From: JBBIJR01 sp037445875
Lineage (GTDB): Bacteria > CLD3 > SB21
NCBI GenBank assembly: GCA_037445875.1
Contig: JBBIJR010000043.1
Coordinates: 1-29,953, forward strand
DNA length: 29,953 bases
Direction: 5' to 3'
Positions 7,396 through 14,303 of this stretch are shown here, in pieces. The notes under the pieces were generated by a model. That model saw only the letters and a program-made list of their open reading frames with translations. It ran no database searches and had not been told where the DNA came from. The position numbers were made by a program, and so were the translations under genes. Position 1 is the stretch's first letter, and each line of letters opens with the position of its first letter.

Positions 7396-8673
7396 ATGGA
7401 AGATTTTTTTGGCGCCCGCTGGTGGCGGGAGATGTTGACGAGACGCGAAGCCGGTGTGCGCATCGGCCGGATGGGGGCTCTGGCCGCGCTGGCCGCCTCG
7501 GTGGGGTTGCCGACGGGATGTGCGGAAGAAGCGGTCGAGCGGGACACGCTGGAACTGCAAAAAGAGCAGGGCTGGGATGTTCTGTCGACCGACCGCTCGC
7601 TCGATTTTCCCGACCGCGTCTTCGCCGATAGTACGGGGTCCCCGCTGTGGAGCACGTTCCTCCAGCCGGAGCGTCTTCTTACCGCCTGGCGGCCCGGGAA
7701 CGCCGGGCTTCACCCATTCTCGTCCCCCACGCTCGTTCAGGCCCTTTCACAGAATTCGCTGCGCTCTCAAGTCGTGCCTGTTTGCTCCGCCTCCATGAAG
7801 GAGGCTTATTCCCGCGGTCTCGGCATGAAGGACCTCCTTTCGAAGAGCCAGAATCCCGGAACCGCCGCACTGATCGTGGACCTTCCCGGCCCTGAGTCCG
7901 TATCTTTTGGAGCGGCAATCGCCGACGTGGCCGAACCGGTCATCACGTTCGATAACTGGCCCCACCCGATGGGGGTCGTGCCGGCTCATCTCACGCTCGC
8001 TGCCATGGTGTACTATGCACTGGAAGTGAGCAACAGAGCCGGTCAGCGTTCCCATGGGGCTCCCGCCGTCTTTCTCCTCGACGCGAACCGTCTGCTGCCG
8101 TATTCCGATTCGAGCGACCGGTTCGACAACCGTTACGCGGCCGTGATGCCCACGGCCGAGAACCTCCGCTCAATCGGCGTGTCGGGCATAATCTATGTCG
8201 TTCCTAATGAGTATCAGAAAACCGAGCTGGACGACTTGAACGAGGATTTCGCTCTGTACCGGGAAAGCGGCCTGACGGTCACGATGCTGCCGATAACCCA
8301 TTTTCAGAAACCGGCGGCCGTGACCATCGATACGGCTGCGGCGAAAGCGGCCTCGGCCGGAGGACCGGTGTACTATTACGGCGGCGGGCCGTCGTTCTGG
8401 CCCTTCTTCTTCATGCACTATGCGATGATGTCTCCGTACCGCGGCATCCCACAGAACTACCGAACCCTGCCGCCTCCCGTCCAGCGGCCCGGTTATGCAC
8501 CGGTGCGTCGTCCGACGATTTTCTCTTCACGTACTGTCGGAGGCCTTACCGGCGTCGGCCGGCAGAAACCCACGGGATTTGGGCGCGTCTCGACCGCCGT
8601 TTCGTCCTCGGGCCGTGTGAGCCGTCTCCGGTCGGGTTCACTGGGACGCAGCCGCACCGGATACTCCTCCTGA
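7396..8673 (+). CDS. unknown exported protein, probable lipoprotein, with Arg/Ser/Gly-rich tail
   Basis: 425 residues, start supported by GAGGGAAGTC before the ATG and 8 bp after gdx. Near the N-terminus TRREAGVRIG is followed by a hydrophobic stretch (MGALAALAASVGLPTGC); Cys42 could be a lipidation site and the Arg-Arg pair resembles a Tat signal. An alternative ATG at 7432 would shorten the n-region to a more usual size. The middle (about 100-320) looks like a folded alpha/beta domain with ILDLP-like strands (AALIVDLPGPESVSFGAAIA, TFDNWPHPMGVVPAHLTLAA). From about 330 it becomes aromatic and glycine-rich (YYYGGGPSFWPFFF) and then a disordered tail rich in Arg, Ser, Gly and Thr to the end. 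I do not recognise the family. It is in one operon with DUF350/GSP synthase and probably works at the envelope. Confidence 0.7.
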   Translation: MEDFFGARWWREMLTRREAGVRIGRMGALAALAASVGLPTGCAEEAVERDTLELQKEQGWDVLSTDRSLDFPDRVFADSTGSPLWSTFLQPERLLTAWRPGNAGLHPFSSPTLVQALSQNSLRSQVVPVCSASMKEAYSRGLGMKDLLSKSQNPGTAALIVDLPGPESVSFGAAIADVAEPVITFDNWPHPMGVVPAHLTLAAMVYYALEVSNRAGQRSHGAPAVFLLDANRLLPYSDSSDRFDNRYAAVMPTAENLRSIGVSGIIYVVPNEYQKTELDDLNEDFALYRESGLTVTMLPITHFQKPAAVTIDTAAAKAASAGGPVYYYGGGPSFWPFFFMHYAMMSPYRGIPQNYRTLPPPVQRPGYAPVRRPTIFSSRTVGGLTGVGRQKPTGFGRVSTAVSSSGRVSRLRSGSLGRSRTGYSS

Positions 8674-8675
8674 CC

Positions 8676-9311
8676 ATGGACCGACGAGGCTTCTTTTCCC
8701 GTCTGCTGGGTAGAACACCCGAGGAGGGCGACGCGGTCTTCTTTGGGCTGCAGCTGGTGGTCAACGTCGGATCGGACGACACCTTGCGGGCCAATCTCCA
8801 CCGCGTCGTCAACCGTCCAGTGGCAACCGAACGTCCCGCCGAGAAACGCGCGTTTTACAAACGAGTGACGGCCGTGCTGCTGGAGGCGGAACCCTTTTTC
8901 GACTACGCGTACTGGGACTATCGAACCGATCCCGCGTCCGCCCGCCCTGAATTTGAATCCTGGCTCAACGAGATCGAGGGCAGCATCGCCACGGAAGAAG
9001 AGGAACTCGGCGAAGCGGTGGACGAACAGTTCCGCATGAGCGGCGACAGGAGTTACGTGGTGGTCAGCATACTTTTTCTGTTGGAAAACGTGACCGCGCT
9101 GCGTGCGTTCCGGTCCGTCGTGGAGGCAGTGCCGGAGGACGAGGCCTTCAGCCGCACTACCTTTCCCAAATTGCTCCGTGCGATCACCTATGTCGACTTC
9201 GAGTACGCGCTGGGCGACGCCGTGTTCATCATGCCGGGCAATGAACGCGACGGCATTTCGTGGGAAGAGATTCACACCGAGGGTTGGAACTACCTGAAAC
9301 CGATCGCCTGA
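8676..9311 (+). CDS. unknown protein, faint resemblance to DUF1517
   Basis: A 211-residue soluble protein starting two bases after the previous stop, so certainly co-expressed. The order of elements, FFGLQLVVNVGSDDTLRANL, an acidic middle, SYVVVSILFLLENV, then LLRAITYVDFEYALGDAVFI and a C-terminal DGISWEEIHTEGWNYLKPI, resembles DUF1517 proteins, which end in a similar VEVLWTPQ...LS-x-EEL-x-x-x-YP-x-L pattern; this comparison is from memory and weak. No signal peptide or membrane segment is seen despite the N-terminal MDRRGFFSRLLG, which looks like a Tat motif without its hydrophobic stretch. Functional link to the preceding unknown protein is likely. Confidence 0.65.
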   Translation: MDRRGFFSRLLGRTPEEGDAVFFGLQLVVNVGSDDTLRANLHRVVNRPVATERPAEKRAFYKRVTAVLLEAEPFFDYAYWDYRTDPASARPEFESWLNEIEGSIATEEEELGEAVDEQFRMSGDRSYVVVSILFLLENVTALRAFRSVVEAVPEDEAFSRTTFPKLLRAITYVDFEYALGDAVFIMPGNERDGISWEEIHTEGWNYLKPIA

Positions 9312-9327
9312 CATCCGGGTATCCCAT

Positions 9328-10458
9328 TTGTTGTACATTGATTACGTCCTGGTCTCTCTCGCCGCCGTCTATGCTGCCATGCTTTTTGTGTTGGCGCTTC
9401 GCCTGGCGCGCTACCGTCCGGAGACATCGACCGTGTCGGTGCCGTTTGTAAGTGTGCTGATTCCCGCCCGCAATGAAGCGCACCGGATAACACGGTGCCT
9501 GGAGGCCCTCACGGGCCAGACCTACCCGCCGGACCGATGGGAAGTCATTGTCGTTGACGACCGATCGGAGGACGGTACGCGATCCGTGGCAGAGAGTTAT
9601 GCCGGCCGCTTTCACTGTCTTCGCATCGTGTCCATCGCCGAAGCGTCACCCGACATGGCCCCGAAGAAATGGGCCCTGACGCAGGGCATTGCTGCGGCTC
9701 AGGGCGAGGTCATTTTGTGTACGGACGCGGACTGCCGGCCCGGACCTGATTGGGTACGGTGCATGGCGTCGCTCTTCACAAACGACGTGGGTATGGGGGT
9801 CGGCTACTCCCCGATCGAACCGCGAAACCGCCTGTCGCTGTTTCATCATTTCGTCGCCTTGGACTCGCTGGCGCTCGGGGCAGTCGCCGCCGCAACCGCC
9901 TCCTTTGGCAAAGCCATGACGGCCACGGGTCGCAGCCTCGCGTACCGCAAAAAAGTCTTCCACGAAGTCGGGGGTTTCTCCCGCATTGCGCGGTTCGTCT
10001 CCGGCGACGACGATCTGCTGTTGCAGTTGGTCAGGCGAACGCGGTGGAAGATCGCGTACAGCATGGACCGGCGCTCGCTCGTCTCCACCGATCCACCTGC
10101 TTCGTTCAGCGAGTTCATACAGCAGAAGATCCGTCAGGCCTCCAAGGGTATCCATTACTCGCCCCCTCTCGTGCTCTTCCTCGCCGCCTTATACATGTTC
10201 AACCTGTTCCTGATAACCTACGTCCCCGCACGACTCGCTTTTTCATTCACGGTCGCTTTGCCCTGGTTTCTCAAGGCAGGAGGAGAACTGGCCCTGCTCG
10301 CGGTCGCTGCCGCGCGGTTTGGGCGATGGAAGTTCCTGACCTTCTTTCCGATCGTTGCTCTTCTACACCCGCTGTTCATCGTCGTCTTTGGCCTGTGGGG
10401 ACAGGTGGGCAAGTTCGAATGGAAGAGCGACAGGCATAGCCGGACGATGGCATCATGA
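9328..10458 (+). CDS. membrane glycosyltransferase, GT2 family (first of a pair)
   Basis: 376 residues from a TTG start; no better start keeps the first membrane helix (DYVLVSLAAVYAAMLFVLAL). The GT-A domain shows VSVLIPARNEAHRI, VIVVDDRSEDGT, the DxD-type CTDADCRPGPDWV and SGDDDLLLQLV, the elements of an inverting GT2 enzyme using a nucleotide sugar. The motif usually seen as QxxRW is QKIRQ here, so Trp is lost, unlike in its neighbour. Three hydrophobic segments close the protein (about 275-365), placing it in the inner membrane with a cytoplasmic active site. It overlaps the second GT2 gene by 4 bp. Acceptor unknown; lipid or carotenoid glycosylation is typical of this small membrane type. 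Confidence 0.85.
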   Translation: MLYIDYVLVSLAAVYAAMLFVLALRLARYRPETSTVSVPFVSVLIPARNEAHRITRCLEALTGQTYPPDRWEVIVVDDRSEDGTRSVAESYAGRFHCLRIVSIAEASPDMAPKKWALTQGIAAAQGEVILCTDADCRPGPDWVRCMASLFTNDVGMGVGYSPIEPRNRLSLFHHFVALDSLALGAVAAATASFGKAMTATGRSLAYRKKVFHEVGGFSRIARFVSGDDDLLLQLVRRTRWKIAYSMDRRSLVSTDPPASFSEFIQQKIRQASKGIHYSPPLVLFLAALYMFNLFLITYVPARLAFSFTVALPWFLKAGGELALLAVAAARFGRWKFLTFFPIVALLHPLFIVVFGLWGQVGKFEWKSDRHSRTMAS

Positions 10459-11567
10459 TGCTTGTATTCATCCTGCTGCTGGGAGTGAGCCTGGTGGTCT
10501 ACGTCTCGGCGGGGCTCCTGTTTCTGGTCGGCCTGCTGATACCCGCGAGGGCACGGGGAACGGCACAGCCGTTCGTCTCGGTATTGGTAGCGGCCCGCAA
10601 CGAGGAGCGACACCTGTCGGAATGCCTGCGGGCGTTGGTTTCCCAAACCTACCCTTCCGACAAGGTCGAAATCATCGTCATCGACGACCGTTCGATGGAC
10701 GGCACGGCCTCGATCGTGGAAGAGTTCGCCTTCCAAAAATCCAGTATTCGCCTGGTGAGGATTGCCGAGAAACCGGACGGAGTCTCAGGCAAGAAATACG
10801 CGTTGCAACGAGGCATAGAACAGAGCCGCGGGGAAATCCTGATGTTCACCGACGCCGATTGTTCGGTCCGGCCCACGTGGGTGGAATCGGTGGTCCGTTA
10901 TTTCTCGAACGACGTCGGATTGGTGATCGGATTCTCGTCCGTATCGGCGCGATCGACGTTCGAGCGCTTTCAGCAGGCGGACTTTCTTGCGCTGATGGCC
11001 GCGGCGTGCGGTGCTGCGAACCTGGGTCATCCTCTGGCGGCCAGCGGACAGAATCTGGCGTATCGCAGGCAAGCCTACGACGACGCGGGCGGATTCGCCG
11101 GCATTTTGCATCGGATCTCCGGAGACGACGTGCTCATGCTCCACCGCATCCGCCGGACCGGACGATGGCGCATCGTGTTTGCCTCCGATGCGCGAGCGTT
11201 CGCAGCCACACGTCCCGCGGGCTCATGGCGCGAACTAATCGCTCAACGTTCCCGCTGGGCTTCCAACGCCGACATGATGCTTAGAATGAGCGTGCCTTTC
11301 TTTCTCTATCTGTCTTGCGTATATCTTTTCAATCTATTGCTGGTAGTGGGCCTGGTGGCCGGCATCATGAATCCCCTGGCAGGACTTGCGGCGATCTTTG
11401 GGTGGGTGAACAAGGCGGTCATTGACGGTATCGTGCTCGCCACTGCGAGGCGCACGTTCGGGATCGGCGGTTCGGTCTACGCTTTCGTCCTATGGTTCTT
11501 TCTTCAGACACCGCTCTTGATCTGGATTGGACTGATGGGGGCGCTGAAGGTGTTTCGATGGAAGTGA
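10455..11567 (+). CDS. membrane glycosyltransferase, GT2 family (second of a pair)
   Basis: A 370-residue paralogue of the preceding gene with the same architecture: N-terminal helix, GT-A core with VSVLVAARNEERHL, IIVIDDRSMDGT, FTDADCSVRPTWV, SGDDVLMLHRI, an intact QRSRW (QxxRW) motif, then three or four C-terminal membrane helices. Its ATG overlaps the previous stop (ATGA), so the pair is translationally coupled and may act in sequence or as a heterodimer. It is the last gene of the operon that begins at 4942; a weak hairpin lies just after it. Sugar donor and acceptor cannot be read from the sequence. Confidence 0.85.
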   Translation: MMLVFILLLGVSLVVYVSAGLLFLVGLLIPARARGTAQPFVSVLVAARNEERHLSECLRALVSQTYPSDKVEIIVIDDRSMDGTASIVEEFAFQKSSIRLVRIAEKPDGVSGKKYALQRGIEQSRGEILMFTDADCSVRPTWVESVVRYFSNDVGLVIGFSSVSARSTFERFQQADFLALMAAACGAANLGHPLAASGQNLAYRRQAYDDAGGFAGILHRISGDDVLMLHRIRRTGRWRIVFASDARAFAATRPAGSWRELIAQRSRWASNADMMLRMSVPFFLYLSCVYLFNLLLVVGLVAGIMNPLAGLAAIFGWVNKAVIDGIVLATARRTFGIGGSVYAFVLWFFLQTPLLIWIGLMGALKVFRWK

Positions 11568-11583
11568 TTCGGATCACTGGGGG

Positions 11584-11611
11584 CTGGTAGCCGAAGTCTC
11601 TCGGCAGCCAG
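11584..11611 (+). terminator. weak hairpin after the GT2 pair
   Basis: CTGGTAGCCGA and TCGGCAGCCAG can pair with a two-base internal mismatch around the loop AGTCTC, followed by AATCTTT. The U-run is short, so termination would be inefficient. Confidence 0.3.
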
Positions 11612-11662
11612 AATCTTTAGGATTCGTCATAGACTGCATCGTGTATACGGACTCGGAAGTCC

Positions 11663-11704
11663 GAAAAACGCAGACGCCCCGCTCCGTCAGGAACGAGGCG
11701 CCTG
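11663..11704 (-). terminator. Rho-independent terminator of the outer-membrane protein gene
   Basis: On the minus strand a 15-bp stem (CAGGCGCCTCGTTCC pairing with GGAGCGGGGCGTCTG, three G-U pairs, loop TGAC) is followed two bases later by TTTTT (positions 11668-11664). Because the non-Watson-Crick pairs are G-U only in the minus-strand RNA and A-C mismatches in the plus-strand RNA, the signal is clearly directional. It ends about 20 bp after the stop at 11725. A further perfect 6-bp hairpin (CGGACT-CGGA-AGTCCG, 11648-11663) lies directly beyond the U-tract. Confidence 0.8.
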
Positions 11705-11724
11705 CCCTTTCCTTGTGCGGACAA

Positions 11725-12342
11725 CTAGAGGCCGAACAACACCCCGCCGCTCAGATACGATTGCTTGTCACCGCCCATGTCGACGCCGATTTCGCCGACG
11801 AACGCCATTTTGCGCTGGAAGGGGATCTGTATCCCACCCACAAGTGTGAAGACGGTCTCGTCCACAGGGTCGACAATGAACCTCGTGTCCAGACCCCCGT
11901 AGATGTTCACCAGGTCGAACTGGTTTCCCACCATGCAGGCGGCCTGCAGACCGCTGCCCAGACCGTCCGTGTTCACAAAACCGGCCCCGCGCACGAGCAC
12001 GCCGACTCCGCCCTTCTTGTCCCCGACCGCCTGGTAATCGACTCCGGCTCCCACGTACATCTCGCCGCGCATGATACCCAGGTCTCCATTGATCTCAAAT
12101 CGGGGCATCAGACCATACCGGAAGTGCCCGAGCAATCCGAGCGCATCGGGTCCGCTGAACTGCAGTTGCGCCTCTGCTCCGATCAGGAACTTACCCTGCT
12201 TAACCACTGCAGCCGGACCGAAAATGCCGCCCGGCCCGGCCGTTCCGCCGGAACCGGCGTTCGACCCGGACGCCCCATCGCCGGCCATTACCGCGGAAAC
12301 GCTGAACAAGGTTATCGCCAAGACGAGCAATGGATTCTTCAT
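11725..12342 (-). CDS. probable outer-membrane beta-barrel protein
   Basis: Start is the ATG at 12340-12342, preceded on the minus strand by TGGGAGGTCTC. A cleavable signal peptide (MKNPLLVLAITLFSVSAVMA, cut expected after Ala20) is followed by a Gly/Ser-rich linker (about 21-40) and then a series of amphipathic strands with alternating hydrophobic residues: KFLIGAEAQLQF, RFEINGDLGIM, EMYVGAGVDYQAV, GVGVLVRGAGFV, DLVNIYGGLDTRFI, AFVGEIGVDMGG, SYLSGGVLFGL. About eight to ten strands fit into 205 residues, and the ending on a hydrophobic residue fits the barrel insertion signal. I do not recognise a family name. It has its own strong terminator, so it is monocistronic and may be abundant. Confidence 0.72.
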   Translation of the reverse strand: MKNPLLVLAITLFSVSAVMAGDGASGSNAGSGGTAGPGGIFGPAAVVKQGKFLIGAEAQLQFSGPDALGLLGHFRYGLMPRFEINGDLGIMRGEMYVGAGVDYQAVGDKKGGVGVLVRGAGFVNTDGLGSGLQAACMVGNQFDLVNIYGGLDTRFIVDPVDETVFTLVGGIQIPFQRKMAFVGEIGVDMGGDKQSYLSGGVLFGL

Positions 12343-12579
12343 GAGACCTCCCAGTGAGTATGGTTGTGCATGCAGATTCTCGTGCGCTTTGCGGCAGAGT
12401 AATTGAGTCAACCCATGATGAAAAATGCAGGATGCCGGAGGAAAATCGGCGAAGGCATTTTATTCAGAAATGAATGCAGAAGCAACAAAAAAAGCTGTCA
12501 GAGCCGCGTGTCATCGTTTCCGGTTTTCCACACCGTTCGGGAGGCAACAGAAGCACGTATCGAACTGAGCCGGGTACCT

Positions 12580-13302
12580 TTATAAACCGAGGAATTGAAT
12601 CGCGGTGCCACACAGAAAGATTGCAAGGCCTGCGAGCGCGTGGGAGTAGCGTTCCATACTCCGGGCGGGAACGAACTGAAAGCCTCGCACGCCAAGAACG
12701 GTGATTCCGATCATCGTGGCAATGGTAGCGATGCCGAAGATGGACGTGACGAGCACGAGGCCGCCGGCCGAATTTTGTGCTGCGGGATACATGAGAATGG
12801 GAATCAGCGGTTCGCATGGCCCGAGGACGAAGATGACGAAGAGCACCCACGGCGTCAGGGTTTGTCCGGATTGTTCGTGCACATGGGCGTGTTCAGCATG
12901 GTGCCGGTGCGCATGGTCGTGCATCTTCCCGTTTTCGTGCATATGCCAGTGCGTGTGTGGGCGGTTGCGCCAGGCGCGCCGCAAGCCCCAGACCATGTAC
13001 GCCAGACCGAAGCCGAAGAGGGCCCACCCTGCAAGATTGCTTCTGAAGGACTCGACGGCCTCCAGGTGTGCAACCGCGACACCAAGCCCGATGCCGATGG
13101 CTCCCAGCACTACTGAACTGAGGACATGCCCAACACCGCACCAGACCGTCACCCATACCGTCCGTGCCATACTCCAGTTCCGCGCCCGAGACATGGCAAT
13201 GAACGGCAGGTAATGGTCCGGCCCAAGCAGTGTGTGCACAAATCCGATTGATGCGGCCGTCCCGGCTAACAACCAGATATCGTTGGAGTTAAGAAAACTC
13301 AT
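12580..13302 (-). CDS. HupE/NicO-like metal transporter with His-rich loop
   Basis: 240 residues, about six transmembrane helices. The first helix carries HTLLGPDH (H-x5-D-H), the same arrangement as the HP-x-x-G-x-DH signature of HupE/UreJ, and a later helix carries LGPCEPLIPILMYP, resembling the GPC/LPCP motif of NicO/UreH-like proteins. Between them, residues about 115-145 form a cytoplasmic or periplasmic loop with about 15 His (HTHWHMHENGKMHDHAHRHH and following), typical of Ni2+/Co2+ or other divalent metal transporters. Some databases label such proteins TauE/SafE-like. Direction and metal are unknown. The ATG at 13300-13302 is not preceded by a Shine-Dalgarno; instead the minus strand reads TCCTCC there. 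A palindromic operator-like site lies in its promoter. Confidence 0.78.
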   Translation of the reverse strand: MSFLNSNDIWLLAGTAASIGFVHTLLGPDHYLPFIAMSRARNWSMARTVWVTVWCGVGHVLSSVVLGAIGIGLGVAVAHLEAVESFRSNLAGWALFGFGLAYMVWGLRRAWRNRPHTHWHMHENGKMHDHAHRHHAEHAHVHEQSGQTLTPWVLFVIFVLGPCEPLIPILMYPAAQNSAGGLVLVTSIFGIATIATMIGITVLGVRGFQFVPARSMERYSHALAGLAIFLCGTAIQFLGL

Positions 13303-13356
13303 AAAGGAGGATATTTACACCAATGGTACAGCGAAAACAACCGGCAAACAATGAGA

Positions 13357-13386
13357 ATTATCATGATAAGTCAACTCGCGAGCCAA
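13357..13386 (-). promoter_or_regulatory. promoter with overlapping palindromic operator, metal transporter gene
   Basis: On the minus strand TTGGCT (13386-13381), 18 bp spacer, GATAAT (13362-13357). The -10 element overlaps a perfect 12-bp palindrome TTATCATGATAA (13358-13369). The sequence is rich in the GATAAT/ATTATC-type hexamers seen in Fur-family operators, but does not match the full 19-bp Fur consensus. A metal-responsive repressor covering the -10 element is inferred. Confidence 0.45.
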
Positions 13387-13426
13387 GCGGTCATGTCTGT
13401 CCCAATCTGCCGGCCCATCCGATCAG

Positions 13427-13456
13427 TTGATCACCGATAAAATGCTAATTGATAAT
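13427..13456 (+). promoter_or_regulatory. sigma70-like promoter of the hisN/UPF0210 pair
   Basis: TTGATC (13427-13432), 18 bp spacer, GATAAT (13451-13456). Transcription would start near 13463, about 40 bp before the start codon at 13503. Confidence 0.45.
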
Positions 13457-13502
13457 TGACTGCTGAATGTCTACATTGCCGCGTTCGCCATCATGAAATC
13501 CA

Positions 13503-14303
13503 TTGACTGACACCAACGAGTTGTTAGATACCGCACTCGATGCGGCTTTTCAGGCAGGGCGCATCGTCCTGTCGTATTTCCAGACGGACAGCCTGGCCGT
13601 CGAAACCAAGAGCGACCTGTCCCCGGTGACCGCGGCCGACCGTGCAGCGGAAGAATTCCTCTGTTCCTTTGTCCGCCGCCGTTTCCCCGATCACGGCGTT
13701 CTGGGCGAAGAATTCGGCGAGACCAGGGGCACGTCGTCCTACCGGTGGATTCTCGATCCCATCGACGGTACCAAATCGTTCGTCCACGGCGTCCCCCTGT
13801 TCGGGACGATGATCGCCGTCGAAGACCAACGCATCAGGGACTCGGTCGTCGGCGTGGTCCACTTCCCTGCGCTGCAGGAAACGGTCTGGGCGTCCAAAGG
13901 CGGCGGCTGCTACTGGAACGGACGGCGGGCGCACGTTTCCGGCGTACGCAACGTCTCGGACGCAGTGGTGCTCCTCACCGATCCGGCACGCGTTCGGGGC
14001 ACGCCTTACGAGGCTCTGCTGGAGGAGCTTCAGGCTACATGCAAATTCGTGCGATCCTGGGGTGACTGCTACGGTCATGCCTTGATTGCCACGGGACGCG
14101 CGGAGATCATGCTGGATCCGCACATGCACCTGTGGGACGTGGCGGCGTTGAAGCCCATCGTCGAGGAAGCCGGCGGCCGGACATTCGACCTGCAAGGAAG
14201 AAGCTCCATGTACACGGACAACCTCATCGCCTGTAACGCGGACCTGGCCGACTGGATCAAAGACAGGATCGGGTCGCGGAAGGACGTAGTGCATGCCGTT
14301 TGA
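13503..14303 (+). CDS. hisN: histidinol-phosphatase, inositol-monophosphatase family
   Basis: 266 residues from a TTG start; the nearest ATG (13493) is in another frame and meets a stop after five codons. All metal-site motifs of the IMPase fold are present: GEEFGE (Glu69/70), DPIDGT (Asp85, Asp88, Thr90) and WDVAAL (Asp212) followed by PIVEEAGG. The residues after DPIDGT are KSFVHGVPLFGTMIAVE, the T-K-S-F and G-x-P pattern of the HisN-type histidinol-phosphatases, whereas inositol monophosphatases and CysQ have T-x-N/E-F. It would remove phosphate from L-histidinol phosphate, the penultimate step group of histidine synthesis, in the cytoplasm. No other his gene is nearby, so activity on another small phosphate ester cannot be excluded. 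It overlaps the next gene by 11 bp. Confidence 0.8.
   Translation: MTDTNELLDTALDAAFQAGRIVLSYFQTDSLAVETKSDLSPVTAADRAAEEFLCSFVRRRFPDHGVLGEEFGETRGTSSYRWILDPIDGTKSFVHGVPLFGTMIAVEDQRIRDSVVGVVHFPALQETVWASKGGGCYWNGRRAHVSGVRNVSDAVVLLTDPARVRGTPYEALLEELQATCKFVRSWGDCYGHALIATGRAEIMLDPHMHLWDVAALKPIVEEAGGRTFDLQGRSSMYTDNLIACNADLADWIKDRIGSRKDVVHAV

Noticed and set aside
12487..12510. A-run with GCT...AGC as terminator of the metal transporter gene
   Set aside because: Only three base pairs can form before the T-tract on the minus strand.
13493..13510. ATG at 13493 as the start of the HisN-like gene
   Set aside because: It is in another frame and meets TGA after five codons.
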